Assembly (NCBI RefSeq): GCF_027270315.1
Contig: NZ_CP114413.1
Location: 7,192,001 to 7,256,000 of the forward strand
DNA length: 64,000 bases
Reading direction: 5' to 3'
DNA from: Streptomyces cinnabarinus
GTDB lineage: Bacteria > Actinomycetota > Actinomycetes > Streptomycetales > Streptomycetaceae
The translations under genes were made by a program, and so were the position numbers. Numbering within the stretch: position 1 is the stretch's first letter; each line of letters starts with the position of its first letter. The notes under the pieces are model-generated. The model was not told the DNA's origin. It did no database searches and was given only the letters and a program-made list of their open reading frames with translations. Below are positions 35,999 through 44,509 of this stretch, piece by piece.

Positions 35999-37602
35999 GA
36001 CGCCCCACCACCCGGAACGGGCCGAATGGTGATGGTCAACCGAGGATTCCCCGGCGCCACGAAGGTCCTCGCGGACCCACTGGTCAACGTAACCCTCGGC
36101 CCCTCCGGCCGCCGCCGGACCTTGGGCCCCACCGGCACCCGCACCCGATCCGCAACGATGGGCCCGGGGGCGCGCCGAGGTTCGGGGCCGAGGGGCTGCC
36201 GCGTGCGATCACTCGGGGTGCGGGGGGAGTTGGGGGTGAAGGGGGCTTGGGGTCGGTTGCCGGGCGTGCGCTGGGCGTTCGGGGTGAGGGGAGCTTGAGG
36301 CCGGTTGCCGGGCACTCGCGCGGGGTTCGGGACGACGCCGCCCGGGACGCGGCGAGCGCCGGGGGAGAGGGGCGTGCGGGGCTGCTCGGCCGGAATGCGC
36401 CGGGAGTTGGGGTTGCCAGGCGTGCCGGGGCGGCCTCCAGAAGCGGCGGGCCGTCCGTCCGCGGTGAGGGGAACGCGCCCTCCGTCCGCGGGTGTCGGTC
36501 CAGCCGGATACCGCACACCGGGCGGCACCTGCGAGCCCCGCGAGCCCCGGGCACCGCCGGTCAGGGGCCGCCCATCAGGCCCGAGCGGTACCGAGGTCCG
36601 GGCACCGCCCGGGACACCTCGCCCGTCGGACCCGAGCGGCACCGACGCCCGACCACCGCCCGGCACTCCCCGCCCGCCGGCCTCGGCCGGCGCCGAGGGC
36701 CGGCCGACGCCCGGCACCCGCCGCCCGTCGGAAGGGCCCGGCACGGCGTTGCGCGCACCCTGGCCCGCCCCCGGCACCCGCCGTCCACCGACAGCCCCCG
36801 GCCCCGAGTTCCGCGGACTCGAACCCGAGCCCGCCGGGCCAGTTGCCGCGGCACGCGTACCCGCCGCCGGACCCGTGCTCGCCCTGGAACCCCCCTCCAC
36901 GTCCCGTCCCATGGGCACCGGACCCGCCGGATGCCCCCCGGCAGCCGGGAGTTGAGGGCGCAGGGCCGGGGCGACACCCCGCGTGGGGGCGCCGTACGGC
37001 GGGAGTGGTGGGCGGCCCAGCGGTGTCATGCCGTCGCGTGCCGTGGAGCGTTCGGGGCCGGGCAGGACCTGCTCGCCGCCGCGCCGTACCCGCTTCCTCG
37101 GGGCCCGGGGAAGCGGCATGCCGCTGACTGGGCCGCGGGTGCAGGAGGAGGCCAGTTCGGCCAGCTGCCAAGCCTGTTGGACCTGGCCGAAGCTGATGCC
37201 GAGGGCGCCCGCGATGCGTCGCGGGGTCCAGCCGTGCCGGCGCAGGTACCACACATACGCCGGCCGCTCCCGGGGCGTTGCGCTGAGCCGGCGTCCGCCG
37301 CCCGCCAGATACGCGGCCAGCTCCGCTCCGGTCGACTCCAGCGTCCCGGCGATCCGCAGCAGCTCACGCCGTTCCCGCGCGTTGAACCCGCCCCAGATCC
37401 CGGCCCCCTCGTCGCGCACGAGCGCCTCGCGCAAGCACTCCCGGGCCACCGGGCAGCGCCCGCACAGTCGTTTGGCGATGGCCTCACGATCGAGGCCGCC
37501 CGAGGCTCCGGGGAGCGGGAAGAACGTCTCGGGGTCGGTATCGCGGCAGGCCGCGCGTTCGGTCCAGGGGTCAGGGTCCGCGTAGTGCGGTGGTGCGTGC
37601 AT
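35995..37602 (-). CDS. WhiB-family iron-sulfur regulator with very long low-complexity C-terminus
   Basis: The WhiB domain occupies residues 10-85. Its iron-sulfur Cys are C19, C47, C50 and C56 (C-x27-C-x2-C-x5-C), followed by GAGIWGGFNARE. A second segment at about 115-145 (RRHGWTPRRIAGALGISFGQ) looks like a helix-turn-helix. From residue 165 to 535 the chain is Pro/Gly/Arg/Ala-rich with repeats such as GGRASVPLGSDGRGVPGG and TPGNRPQAPLTPN. Typical Wbl proteins have 80-130 residues. The start ATG 37602 follows GAAAGGG; a longer frame upstream adds unrelated sequence. Confidence 0.85.
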   Translation of the reverse strand: MHAPPHYADPDPWTERAACRDTDPETFFPLPGASGGLDREAIAKRLCGRCPVARECLREALVRDEGAGIWGGFNARERRELLRIAGTLESTGAELAAYLAGGGRRLSATPRERPAYVWYLRRHGWTPRRIAGALGISFGQVQQAWQLAELASSCTRGPVSGMPLPRAPRKRVRRGGEQVLPGPERSTARDGMTPLGRPPLPPYGAPTRGVAPALRPQLPAAGGHPAGPVPMGRDVEGGSRASTGPAAGTRAAATGPAGSGSSPRNSGPGAVGGRRVPGAGQGARNAVPGPSDGRRVPGVGRPSAPAEAGGRGVPGGGRASVPLGSDGRGVPGGARTSVPLGPDGRPLTGGARGSRGSQVPPGVRYPAGPTPADGGRVPLTADGRPAASGGRPGTPGNPNSRRIPAEQPRTPLSPGARRVPGGVVPNPARVPGNRPQAPLTPNAQRTPGNRPQAPFTPNSPRTPSDRTRQPLGPEPRRAPGPIVADRVRVPVGPKVRRRPEGPRVTLTSGSARTFVAPGNPRLTITIRPVPGGGAS

Positions 37603-38024
37603 GGCGGTCGGCCCTTTCTCGGTGTGATCCCGGTGGCCGTTGCTCTCGGCTGTCCTCCCGGATTGAATTCCATGCGCGTTGAATTTCGCTCTAGTTGTAG
37701 TCAACTCCCCTCTCGTACCTTCGTGTTCAGAGGCCGACCCAGAGCGTTCGATCGGTTACCCGGGGAGGCTCACAGGCAAAGTCCTGGATCGTTCTGTGTC
37801 GGCACCGGCTGCGCTCCTGCCTGCGCACGTATCACCGCCGCGCCGCACAGCGCCCGCGAGGGACAGCACCGTCAGACACCGGGGGGAGTGTTCGGCATGC
37901 GTAGATTTCCACGGTTTGAGCCTTGCCCGGCGGCGACTGCGACGTCGCCCGGGCGCCCGACCACCGGGCCGGACGTGGTCGGTGCCCCCTCCTCCCGCAA
38001 GCTCCGCACTGCCATGGAGGCGTC
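37603..38024. other. 422-base divergent promoter region of the whiB-like and type III PKS genes
   Basis: It contains an AT-richer block at 37660-37720 with AGTTG-TAGT-CAACT, an inverted repeat that could bind a regulator of either gene. On the PKS side there is an ATG at 37897 behind GGGGGGAGTG, opening a frame that overlaps the PKS start in another phase; it may be an upstream leader ORF. No other gene is evident. Confidence 0.4.
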
Positions 38025-39086
38025 GTGCCTGTCGTCATTGCTCCCGCTGTCGCCCTGCCCGTCCATCAGGTCAGCACGGAGGAGGTGCTGGAACGCATCG
38101 CGGAGCTGTATCCGGATCACCCAAAGCTGGCCCGCGTCTTCGAAGTGGTCCGTGCCACGACCGTACGGACACGCTGGTACTCACGCCCGCTGGCCGAGCA
38201 GTTCAGGAACGACGACTCGGTCGCCGAGCGCACCCGCGCGCACCTGAACGACTGCCTGGAGCTCGCCGAGCGCGCGGCCCGCGCGACCCTGCGCGAGGCC
38301 GGTCTCGAGCCGGAGGAGGTCACCGCGCTGGTGACGTCCAGCGCCACCGGGCACACCATGCCCGGCCTGGACATCCAGCTCATGGAGCGGTTGGGCATCG
38401 CACCCACCGCCCGGCGCATCCCGGTGACCCAGATGGGCTGCGCCGGCGGGGCGTTCGGGATCGCGACGGCCGCCGAACTGGTGACCGCGCGGCCGGAGAC
38501 CAAGGCGCTGGTGGTGTGCTCCGACACGCTGAGCCACTATCTCCACGAGCGGGACACCGGTATGGACGGAATGATCTTCAAGGGGCTCGTCGGCGACGCA
38601 GCAGGCGCGTGCGTGGTGCAGGACCGGTCGACCGGCCGGCGCATGGAGATCCAGGATTCCTGGAACTGCCTGGAGGTCAACGCCAGGGGTGTGGTGGGCG
38701 GTTACGTCGACAACGACGGGCTGCATCTGCACAACTCCCCGGTGGTCTCCGACATGATCCGGGGCCTGACCCCGAAGCTGAAGGAGTGGCTGGAGCGTGA
38801 CGCGCCCGTCGGCGCGGACCACGGGCCGGAGTTCGCCGCCTGTCACACCGGCAGCCCGAAGATCCTGTCCTGCTTCGCCGAGGGGCTCGAATGCTCCCCG
38901 GAGATCTTCGACCCGGCTCGCGACTCCTTGCGCGAACTGGGGAACCTGGGCTCCGTCTCCATGCTCGACATGCTGGAGCGCACCTTCGCCAAGCCGCCCC
39001 GGTCGGGCGCGCACGGCGTGATCTTCGGCGCCGGTCCCGGGATCTTCCTCACCGCGGTCAAGGCCATCTGGCGGGACGAGGTGTGA
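38025..39086 (+). CDS. Type III polyketide synthase
   Basis: GTG 38025 follows ATGGAGGCGTC. The 353-residue protein is a chalcone-synthase-fold homodimeric enzyme. The catalytic triad is complete: Cys139 in QMGCAGGAFG, His274 in AACHTGSPK and Asn307 in ELGNLGSVS. GAGPGIFLTAV closes the active site near the end. It condenses malonyl-CoA units, possibly on an acyl starter, to a pyrone, resorcinol or naphthalene. The FAD aromatic hydroxylase and methyltransferases across the neighbouring TetR genes could tailor its product, as in Streptomyces phenolic-lipid clusters of the srs type. The exact product cannot be read from sequence. Confidence 0.93.
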   Translation: MPVVIAPAVALPVHQVSTEEVLERIAELYPDHPKLARVFEVVRATTVRTRWYSRPLAEQFRNDDSVAERTRAHLNDCLELAERAARATLREAGLEPEEVTALVTSSATGHTMPGLDIQLMERLGIAPTARRIPVTQMGCAGGAFGIATAAELVTARPETKALVVCSDTLSHYLHERDTGMDGMIFKGLVGDAAGACVVQDRSTGRRMEIQDSWNCLEVNARGVVGGYVDNDGLHLHNSPVVSDMIRGLTPKLKEWLERDAPVGADHGPEFAACHTGSPKILSCFAEGLECSPEIFDPARDSLRELGNLGSVSMLDMLERTFAKPPRSGAHGVIFGAGPGIFLTAVKAIWRDEV

Positions 39087-39120
39087 GGGCCCGCAACCCG
39101 GACCTGTCCCACCTGCACGA

Positions 39121-39171
39121 ACGCCGGACGGGCAGGACCAGGGCCTCGGCCCGGTCCCGCCCGTCCGGCGT
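39121..39171. terminator. Strong hairpin between the PKS and TetR genes
   Basis: The outer arms ACGCCGGACGGGC and GCCCGTCCGGCGT pair perfectly over 13 bases; inside, GGACC and GGTCC extend the stem. It lies 35 bases past the PKS stop and 29 before the end of the convergent TetR gene, so it can serve both strands. Confidence 0.8.
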
Positions 39172-39199
39172 GCGACGGCGAGCGGCTCGCCGCGTGCGG

Positions 39200-39922
39200 T
39201 CAGTCCTCGTCGGCCCCGGGCTCCGCGGGTTGACGCGGTTTCAGCTCGGCGGAGAGCCGCAGTTCCAGGGACGGCTTCACCCAGGCCATGAACTCGGCGA
39301 ACTCCATGCCGGCCAGGGGCTGGACCTCCAGGACGTAACGGAGGATGGCCAGTCCGGCGAGGTGTCCCGAGGCGAGGGCCACGCGGACCTCGGCATCCGG
39401 CTGTTCCTTGTAGCCCGACGCGTTCGCCCAGGCCTTGGCGCTGGTCTCGATGCGGTGCTTGAGGACCTCCGCGGTGGCGCCGTCGGCGAGCCCGGCGCGG
39501 TAGATGGCCTTCATGGCGTACCGCGTCTTCTCGTTCTCCCAGAAGGAGAAGTACGTCATGGCGAGCCACTCGGCCTGAGTGGTGGTGGTGTCCGCCAGCG
39601 GCGCCTCGCCGACCACCGCCGAGACGCTGAAGGGGGAGTTGATCGCGGCGTCGAAGACGCCTTCCTTGTTGGTGAAGAAATGGTGTACCAGGGCGGGGTC
39701 CACCTGGGCGCTCTCGGCGATGGCGCGGATCGTCGTGCGGGCGTAGCCGCGTTCGGCGAAGAGGTGCAGTGCCGATTCGAGGATCTGTTCCCGGGTGCCG
39801 CTGTCCCCGGGGCGACGCCCACTGCGGGCACGCTTGGACCGGCCCCGGTAGGTGGCCGGGGCGTCGGACAGCTCGGGTCCCTCGGATGGTGAAACGGAAC
39901 CGTCTGTGCGCCTGGATTTCAT
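39200..39922 (-). CDS. TetR-family regulator
   Basis: After a 40-residue basic and disordered start comes the TetR helix-turn-helix (TREQILESALHLFAERGY, then IAESAQVDPALVHHFFTNKE). The C-terminal effector domain fills residues 100-225. Start ATG 39922. A 16-base perfect palindrome lies 41 bases upstream of the start, which suggests autoregulation. Neighbouring genes are a type III PKS and a tailoring/export operon, the likely targets. Confidence 0.9.
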   Translation of the reverse strand: MKSRRTDGSVSPSEGPELSDAPATYRGRSKRARSGRRPGDSGTREQILESALHLFAERGYARTTIRAIAESAQVDPALVHHFFTNKEGVFDAAINSPFSVSAVVGEAPLADTTTTQAEWLAMTYFSFWENEKTRYAMKAIYRAGLADGATAEVLKHRIETSAKAWANASGYKEQPDAEVRVALASGHLAGLAILRYVLEVQPLAGMEFAEFMAWVKPSLELRLSAELKPRQPAEPGADED

Positions 39923-39963
39923 CAGATCACTGCACTTTGCGTGGTGTATTGAGGAATAAGAAA

Positions 39964-39979
39964 TTCACTGTACAGTGAA
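39964..39979. promoter_or_regulatory. Perfect 16-base palindrome, probable TetR operator
   Basis: TTCACTGTACAGTGAA is its own reverse complement. It sits in an AT-rich stretch 41 bases upstream of the TetR gene that starts at 39922 and 78 bases past the end of the second TetR gene. Size and position fit an autoregulatory site of a TetR repressor. Confidence 0.7.
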
Positions 39980-40057
39980 AATACCTTATCAGGTCGGGCA
40001 CCGTCAGACCATGAACATGCGGAGTCTTGGGTTCTTCCTTACTCTGACCGTTCCTGT

Positions 40058-40627
40058 TCACTCCGCCGCCAGCACCGTCCGCATCGAGGGTGCCACCAGC
40101 TCGACCAGCGCCGCCACCGGCAGATCGGCGATCGGCCGCAGCCGCAGGACGTAGCGGGTGAACGCCACGCCCAGCAACTGCGCCGCGAGCACCCCGCTGC
40201 ACGCGTCCGCACGCTCCGGCCCCAGAGCGCCGCGCAGACTGCTGGTGAACTGCTCGTGCAGCATCCGCCGCAGATGCTCCGCCGCCCGCTCGTTGGTCGC
40301 CGCGCAGCGCAGCAGCAGCCGCATCGAACCCTCGTCGAGATCGTCCTCCCAGGGCGCGAGGAAGCGCGTGATCAACTCCTGCGGCAGCAGCTCCCAGGGC
40401 GTACCGGTGAGGTCCGGTAAACCCAGGTCCACGTCGAGAGCGGCGTCGAACAGCTGCTCCTTGCTGCCGAAGTAGCGCATGACCATGGACGGGTCGATGG
40501 ACGCCGTCGCCGCGATCGCCCGGATCGTCGACCGCTGGTAGCCGTCGGCCGCGAAGTGCATCCGGGCCGCGCGCAGTATGGCCTCCCGGGTCCGCTGGGA
40601 ACGCGACGACATCAGCTGGTGTGCCAC
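40058..40627 (-). CDS. TetR-family regulator (second)
   Basis: The helix-turn-helix is near the N-terminus (TREAILRAARMHFAADGY, then AATASIDPSMVMRYFGSKE). Residues 80-190 form the effector domain, with LRCAATNERAAEHLRRML and the final LVELVAPSMRTVL. GTG 40627 is chosen because GGAAAGG lies about 9 bases upstream; ATG 40612 and TTG 40660 are alternatives. It lies 100 bases downstream of the FAD monooxygenase on the same strand and could be the last gene of that operon. Confidence 0.88.
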   Translation of the reverse strand: MAHQLMSSRSQRTREAILRAARMHFAADGYQRSTIRAIAATASIDPSMVMRYFGSKEQLFDAALDVDLGLPDLTGTPWELLPQELITRFLAPWEDDLDEGSMRLLLRCAATNERAAEHLRRMLHEQFTSSLRGALGPERADACSGVLAAQLLGVAFTRYVLRLRPIADLPVAALVELVAPSMRTVLAAE

Positions 40628-40727
40628 GGCGACGAGCCTTTCCACGTCTGGTCCGCACAAGCCCCCGCGCGGGAGGCGGTTCGAGGGATTCGGCCGGGCT
40701 CGGTCGGTCCTTCACGGTGTCCTCTCG

Positions 40728-42356
40728 TCACGTGCGGTCTGCGCGGGCCGGTTCCGAGTCGGGGGCTTCGGCGGTCTCCTCCTGGGCCGGCCGGGCCGGG
40801 CCGGCGGCCTCGGCGGCGGTGGTCGTGCGGCGCGCGGGAGTCGGGCCCTCGGTGCCGCACCAGCGGTGCAGCGCCTGCCGTACGCGCTCCTCGCGGCCCG
40901 TGGCCGACGACGTGCTGTCCACCCAGGCAGCGTAGCCGTCAGGGCGGACCAGAACCGTGCTGACGCCGGAGAGTTGGGGCACCGGGCCGTCCACCCGGAC
41001 CGGGCAGACCCGCGAGCCCCAGGACTCGCAGACCGCGGCCGCCGTCCCGTCCGCGCCCAGGTCGAGCAGCAGGAACCGGCCGTCACGCATCAGCTCGTAC
41101 AGCCGCACCGGCGCGCCCTCGGCCTGCGGCACCGCCAGATCCGGCACCCGCTGACCGGGGCGCAGCCGGGCACCGCCCAGTGCGACCGGCCGGCCCCGGC
41201 CCGCGTAGCCGGCGCGCAGTCCGGAGATCGCCTCACCGGCGAACTTGTTGATCCGGCGCCGCCCCAGCAGCCGGGACAGCACCATCCGGCGCAGATTGGT
41301 GACGACCGGGGAGGGGTGGGTGGCCATCCGGGTGGCGTGGTCGGTGGCCTTGAGGATCCGCTGCGCCTGCGGGCGCCGCTCGGACTGGTAGGTGTCGAGC
41401 AGCCCGGCCGGCGCCCAGCCCTGGATCGTGGCGGCCAGCTTCCAGCCGAGGTTGACGGCGTCCTGGATACCGAGGTTGAGGCCCTGCCCGCCGAGCGGCG
41501 AGTGCAGATGCGCCGCGTCGCCCGCCAGCAGCACCCGGCCGGTGCGGTACTGGTCGGCGAGCCGCTGGTGGATCTTGAACCGGGCCAGCCACTGCGCGTC
41601 GTACGGCTCCGGGTCGAAGCCCAGCACCTCCGTCAGCCGCTCGGCCAGCTCCTCCAGCGTCACCTCGTCCCGCGTCCACGGATGGTCCCGGTGCCCGACC
41701 GCGACCCGGTACAGACCGTCCCCGAACGGCACCGACACCATCATCGCGCCGCCCCCGGTCAGCATCACCACGTCGTCCGGCGGCGCCTTCCGCAGCCGCA
41801 CGTCGGCGAGGATCGGCGCGATGTCGTACGTACGGCCGCGGAAGGCGATGCCGGACATCTCGCGCACCGCGCTGTGTGCGCCGTCGCAGCCCACCACGTA
41901 GTCCGCGGTCTCCTCCCACTCACCGGACTCGGTGCGCACATGCAGCCGTACCCCGGTGGCGTCCTGCTCCACGCCGAAGACCTCGGCGCCGCGCTGCACG
42001 ATGACCCCGAGGTCGATCGCGCGCTGCTGGAGCGCCTCCTCGGTGCGGCTCTGCGGGACCACGTAGAGGGCCGGAAAGGGGCTGTCGATGCCGGTAAAGT
42101 CGATGGACGCGCCCTGCGCGGGCTGCATCCGGCCGACCGGCCGGCCCACGGCGGTCAGCGCGTCGGCGTGCCCGCGCAGATCGAGCACCTCCAGCGTCCT
42201 GCTGTACAGCGCCATGGCCCGGGACTGCGCGGACGGCTTGGTGCGGCGCTCCAGCACGGTGCAGGAGACTCCGGCGGCGGCCAGTTCACAGGCCAGGGCC
42301 AGTCCGGTGGGTCCCGCTCCGACGATGATGACGGACTGCTCAGGGGTGGGTGCCAT
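40728..42356 (-). CDS. FAD-dependent aromatic monooxygenase (PheA/TfdB family)
   Basis: FAD-binding GxGxxG is SVIIVGAGPTGLALA near residue 13. The DG motif is VVGCDGAHSAVRE, and the GD motif binding the ribityl chain is VLLAGDAAHLHSPLGGQGLN. A C-terminal thioredoxin-like region (residues 400-500) is usual for group A phenol hydroxylases. It would hydroxylate a phenolic or quinone ring. ATG 42356 behind AAGGAGAGACCC is preferred; it overlaps the MFS gene by 17 bases. Neighbouring type III PKS, tautomerase fusion and methyltransferases suggest a polyphenol substrate. Confidence 0.9.
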   Translation of the reverse strand: MAPTPEQSVIIVGAGPTGLALACELAAAGVSCTVLERRTKPSAQSRAMALYSRTLEVLDLRGHADALTAVGRPVGRMQPAQGASIDFTGIDSPFPALYVVPQSRTEEALQQRAIDLGVIVQRGAEVFGVEQDATGVRLHVRTESGEWEETADYVVGCDGAHSAVREMSGIAFRGRTYDIAPILADVRLRKAPPDDVVMLTGGGAMMVSVPFGDGLYRVAVGHRDHPWTRDEVTLEELAERLTEVLGFDPEPYDAQWLARFKIHQRLADQYRTGRVLLAGDAAHLHSPLGGQGLNLGIQDAVNLGWKLAATIQGWAPAGLLDTYQSERRPQAQRILKATDHATRMATHPSPVVTNLRRMVLSRLLGRRRINKFAGEAISGLRAGYAGRGRPVALGGARLRPGQRVPDLAVPQAEGAPVRLYELMRDGRFLLLDLGADGTAAAVCESWGSRVCPVRVDGPVPQLSGVSTVLVRPDGYAAWVDSTSSATGREERVRQALHRWCGTEGPTPARRTTTAAEAAGPARPAQEETAEAPDSEPARADRT

Positions 42357-43611
42357 GGGTCTCTCCTTGGACATCGGTCAGCGATACGGCCGGCGCGGGC
42401 GGCGCACCGGGAGCGGCGGGCGGCCGGCCGGCCCGCGCCGCCCAGGCACCGGAGCCGAGCGCCAGGGCACCGAGCAGCAGCCAGCCGACGGCTCCGCGCT
42501 GCACCACGAGGAACGTGACGACGAGCGGACCGTAGGTGTTGCGGGCGGCGTTGCCCAGGCTGAAGAAAGCCAGATAGACCTGGCGGCGGTCCTCGGGCGC
42601 GAGGTCGTAGGAGATCGCCCAGGCGCCCGCCTGCTGGTGCATCTCCGCGAACGCCTGGAAGGCCACCGCGCCGAGCAGCACCGCGACCGCCGCGGCCGTG
42701 GGCAGCGCGCCGGTGGCGGCGAGGGCGCAGCAGCCGACGGCGAGCAGCAGCCCGCTCAGCCGGAGCGCACGGCCGCCGTCCTCGGCCGTCTCGATCCCCC
42801 GCGTCGCCCGGACCTGGAACAGCACCACCACGACCGTGTTGAGCACCAGCGTCCAGGCGATCACCGAGCGGGGCAGCTCGTCATGGGCCAGCACCCACAG
42901 CGGGATGCCCACCGTCAGCACCGTCACATGCAGGCTCACCACGGAGTTGAGGCAGGTCAGCACGGTGAACCGGCGGTCCCGGAAGACCGCGAGGCGGCGC
43001 CGCCACGGCAGCGGCCGGCCGCCGCCCGCGCCACCCGCCCCGAGCCGGGTCACCAGCACCGCGGCGAGCACGAACGACAGCGAGTTGCCGTACACGACGG
43101 CCAGATACACCCCGTCGCTGTCCCACAACAGCGCCCCGGCGGCCGCGAGTCCGCCGAGCGACAGCCCCAGGTTCTGCAGCGACCGGGCCATCCCCATCGC
43201 CCGCACCCGTTGCCCGGCCTCCACGGCCGCCCCGAACAGCCCCTGCACCAGCGGCGAGGCGGCCCGGTCGGCCACCGCCAGCAGCGAGACCACGCACAGG
43301 AACGGCACGAACCCCGACGCGAAGGGGTAACACGCCAGCAGCGCCGCCCGGGCCACATGGGCGGCGATCAGCATCCGGCGCGGACCGGCCCGGTCCGCCA
43401 GGATCCCGGTGGGCACCAGCAGCGCGAAGGACACCGCGCCCGCGACACCCAGCCCGAGCCCCACCTCAGTGCTGCCCAGGTCCAGATAGCGGGTGAGGAA
43501 GACGACCGAGACCGCCATGTAGAGCCCGCTGCCGAGGGCGTCCACGAACACCGCGGCCAGCAGCACGAGCGCGCTGCGCGGCAGCCGCTCCCGCTCGGCG
43601 GACTTCTTCAT
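42340..43611 (-). CDS. MFS transporter
   Basis: This 423-residue protein has about twelve membrane segments and the family's loop signature GILADRAGPRRMLI between segments 2 and 3, repeated in weaker form at mid-chain. It resembles small-molecule efflux MFS proteins. In this operon it probably exports the product or gives resistance. It overlaps the monooxygenase gene and begins 52 bases downstream of the tautomerase-TrmO fusion. Confidence 0.88.
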   Translation of the reverse strand: MKKSAERERLPRSALVLLAAVFVDALGSGLYMAVSVVFLTRYLDLGSTEVGLGLGVAGAVSFALLVPTGILADRAGPRRMLIAAHVARAALLACYPFASGFVPFLCVVSLLAVADRAASPLVQGLFGAAVEAGQRVRAMGMARSLQNLGLSLGGLAAAGALLWDSDGVYLAVVYGNSLSFVLAAVLVTRLGAGGAGGGRPLPWRRRLAVFRDRRFTVLTCLNSVVSLHVTVLTVGIPLWVLAHDELPRSVIAWTLVLNTVVVVLFQVRATRGIETAEDGGRALRLSGLLLAVGCCALAATGALPTAAAVAVLLGAVAFQAFAEMHQQAGAWAISYDLAPEDRRQVYLAFFSLGNAARNTYGPLVVTFLVVQRGAVGWLLLGALALGSGAWAARAGRPPAAPGAPPAPAVSLTDVQGETHGTHP

Positions 43612-43662
43612 GTCGGCTCCGATCGGCGGAGGTTCAGGTGGAGCGTTCGGGGTGCGGCAGGC

Positions 43663-44508
43663 TCAGTAGTAGTCCCGCATCAGGTCGTCGACCCACGCGG
43701 GCTGTACGACCTCCTCGCGCGGCCCGAACTGCGTGAGATACGGCTTGATGTCGAGCACCGGAGTGCCGTCCACGGCGTCCAGGCCACGCACATGCACATC
43801 GAGCCCGTCCACCTTCAGCAGCTTGCAGCGCGAGACCGCGATCCGGTTGGGTCGGTTCTTCGCACGCTGCGCGAAGATCCCGGTCCGCGGCCAGTCGGGG
43901 TTGCCCCGCGGGTGCCGGGCGCCGGTGTGGATCTTCTCCGGGGCCACCCGGTGGAAGTGGAAGACGACCTCCAGATGGGAGAAGGTGTCCAGGCCGAGAA
44001 GCGCCTCCGGTCCGAACCGCCCGCCGTCCAGCCGGATCACCGAGGTCACGTCGCCCCAGTAGTCGTCGGAGAGGTCGCTGCGGTCGCTGTGGACCCGCCC
44101 GATCGGCACCAGGTCGGTGACGGCGTTCGGCCGGGGCTCCTCCAGGTGCGCGAACCACACCTCGTCGCGGACCAGCAACTCGCCCGTGACGGCCCGCTGG
44201 ACGGTCAGGAAGATCTCGTCGGCCGGGACGTTCAGCAGCTCCGAGAGCCTGCTCTGGAGCAGCCGGAGCAGCGCGCCCACCTGGTCCTTGCTGTAGCTCT
44301 CCTTGCAGACCACGAACCCGACCGGGGCCGGGGGAGAGTCCGGGGCGCGCCACTCGGGCCGGTGGTAGGTGCCGGGTTCGAGGCGCTGCCACCACACCCA
44401 GCAGTGGCCCGCGGGCAGTCCGAGCAACTGGGTGATGTCGGCGGCGAGTTGTTCCAGCGCGGCGGGGCCGGGACTCGCGTCCGGCGAGAACAGCCTGATG
44501 ACGGGCAT
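43663..44508 (-). CDS. Fusion of a tautomerase-like domain and a TrmO/TsaA-type SAM methyltransferase
   Basis: Residues 1-115 start MPVIRLFSPD with the Pro expected for the catalytic N-terminal proline of 4-oxalocrotonate tautomerases. Two beta-alpha-beta units are visible, the second as YSKDQVGALLRLL then LLNVPADEIFLTVQ. Residues about 125-281 carry all TrmO hallmarks: IGRVHS, DVTSVIRL, LEVVFHFH, HPRGNPDWPRTGIFAQR, AKNRPNRIAVSR and GTPVLDIKPYL. TrmO enzymes methylate tRNA t6A; cluster relatives may act on small molecules. The fusion and its biosynthetic neighbours argue for the latter. It begins one base after the class I methyltransferase ends. Confidence 0.8.
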   Translation of the reverse strand: MPVIRLFSPDASPGPAALEQLAADITQLLGLPAGHCWVWWQRLEPGTYHRPEWRAPDSPPAPVGFVVCKESYSKDQVGALLRLLQSRLSELLNVPADEIFLTVQRAVTGELLVRDEVWFAHLEEPRPNAVTDLVPIGRVHSDRSDLSDDYWGDVTSVIRLDGGRFGPEALLGLDTFSHLEVVFHFHRVAPEKIHTGARHPRGNPDWPRTGIFAQRAKNRPNRIAVSRCKLLKVDGLDVHVRGLDAVDGTPVLDIKPYLTQFGPREEVVQPAWVDDLMRDYY

Positions 44509-44509
44509 G

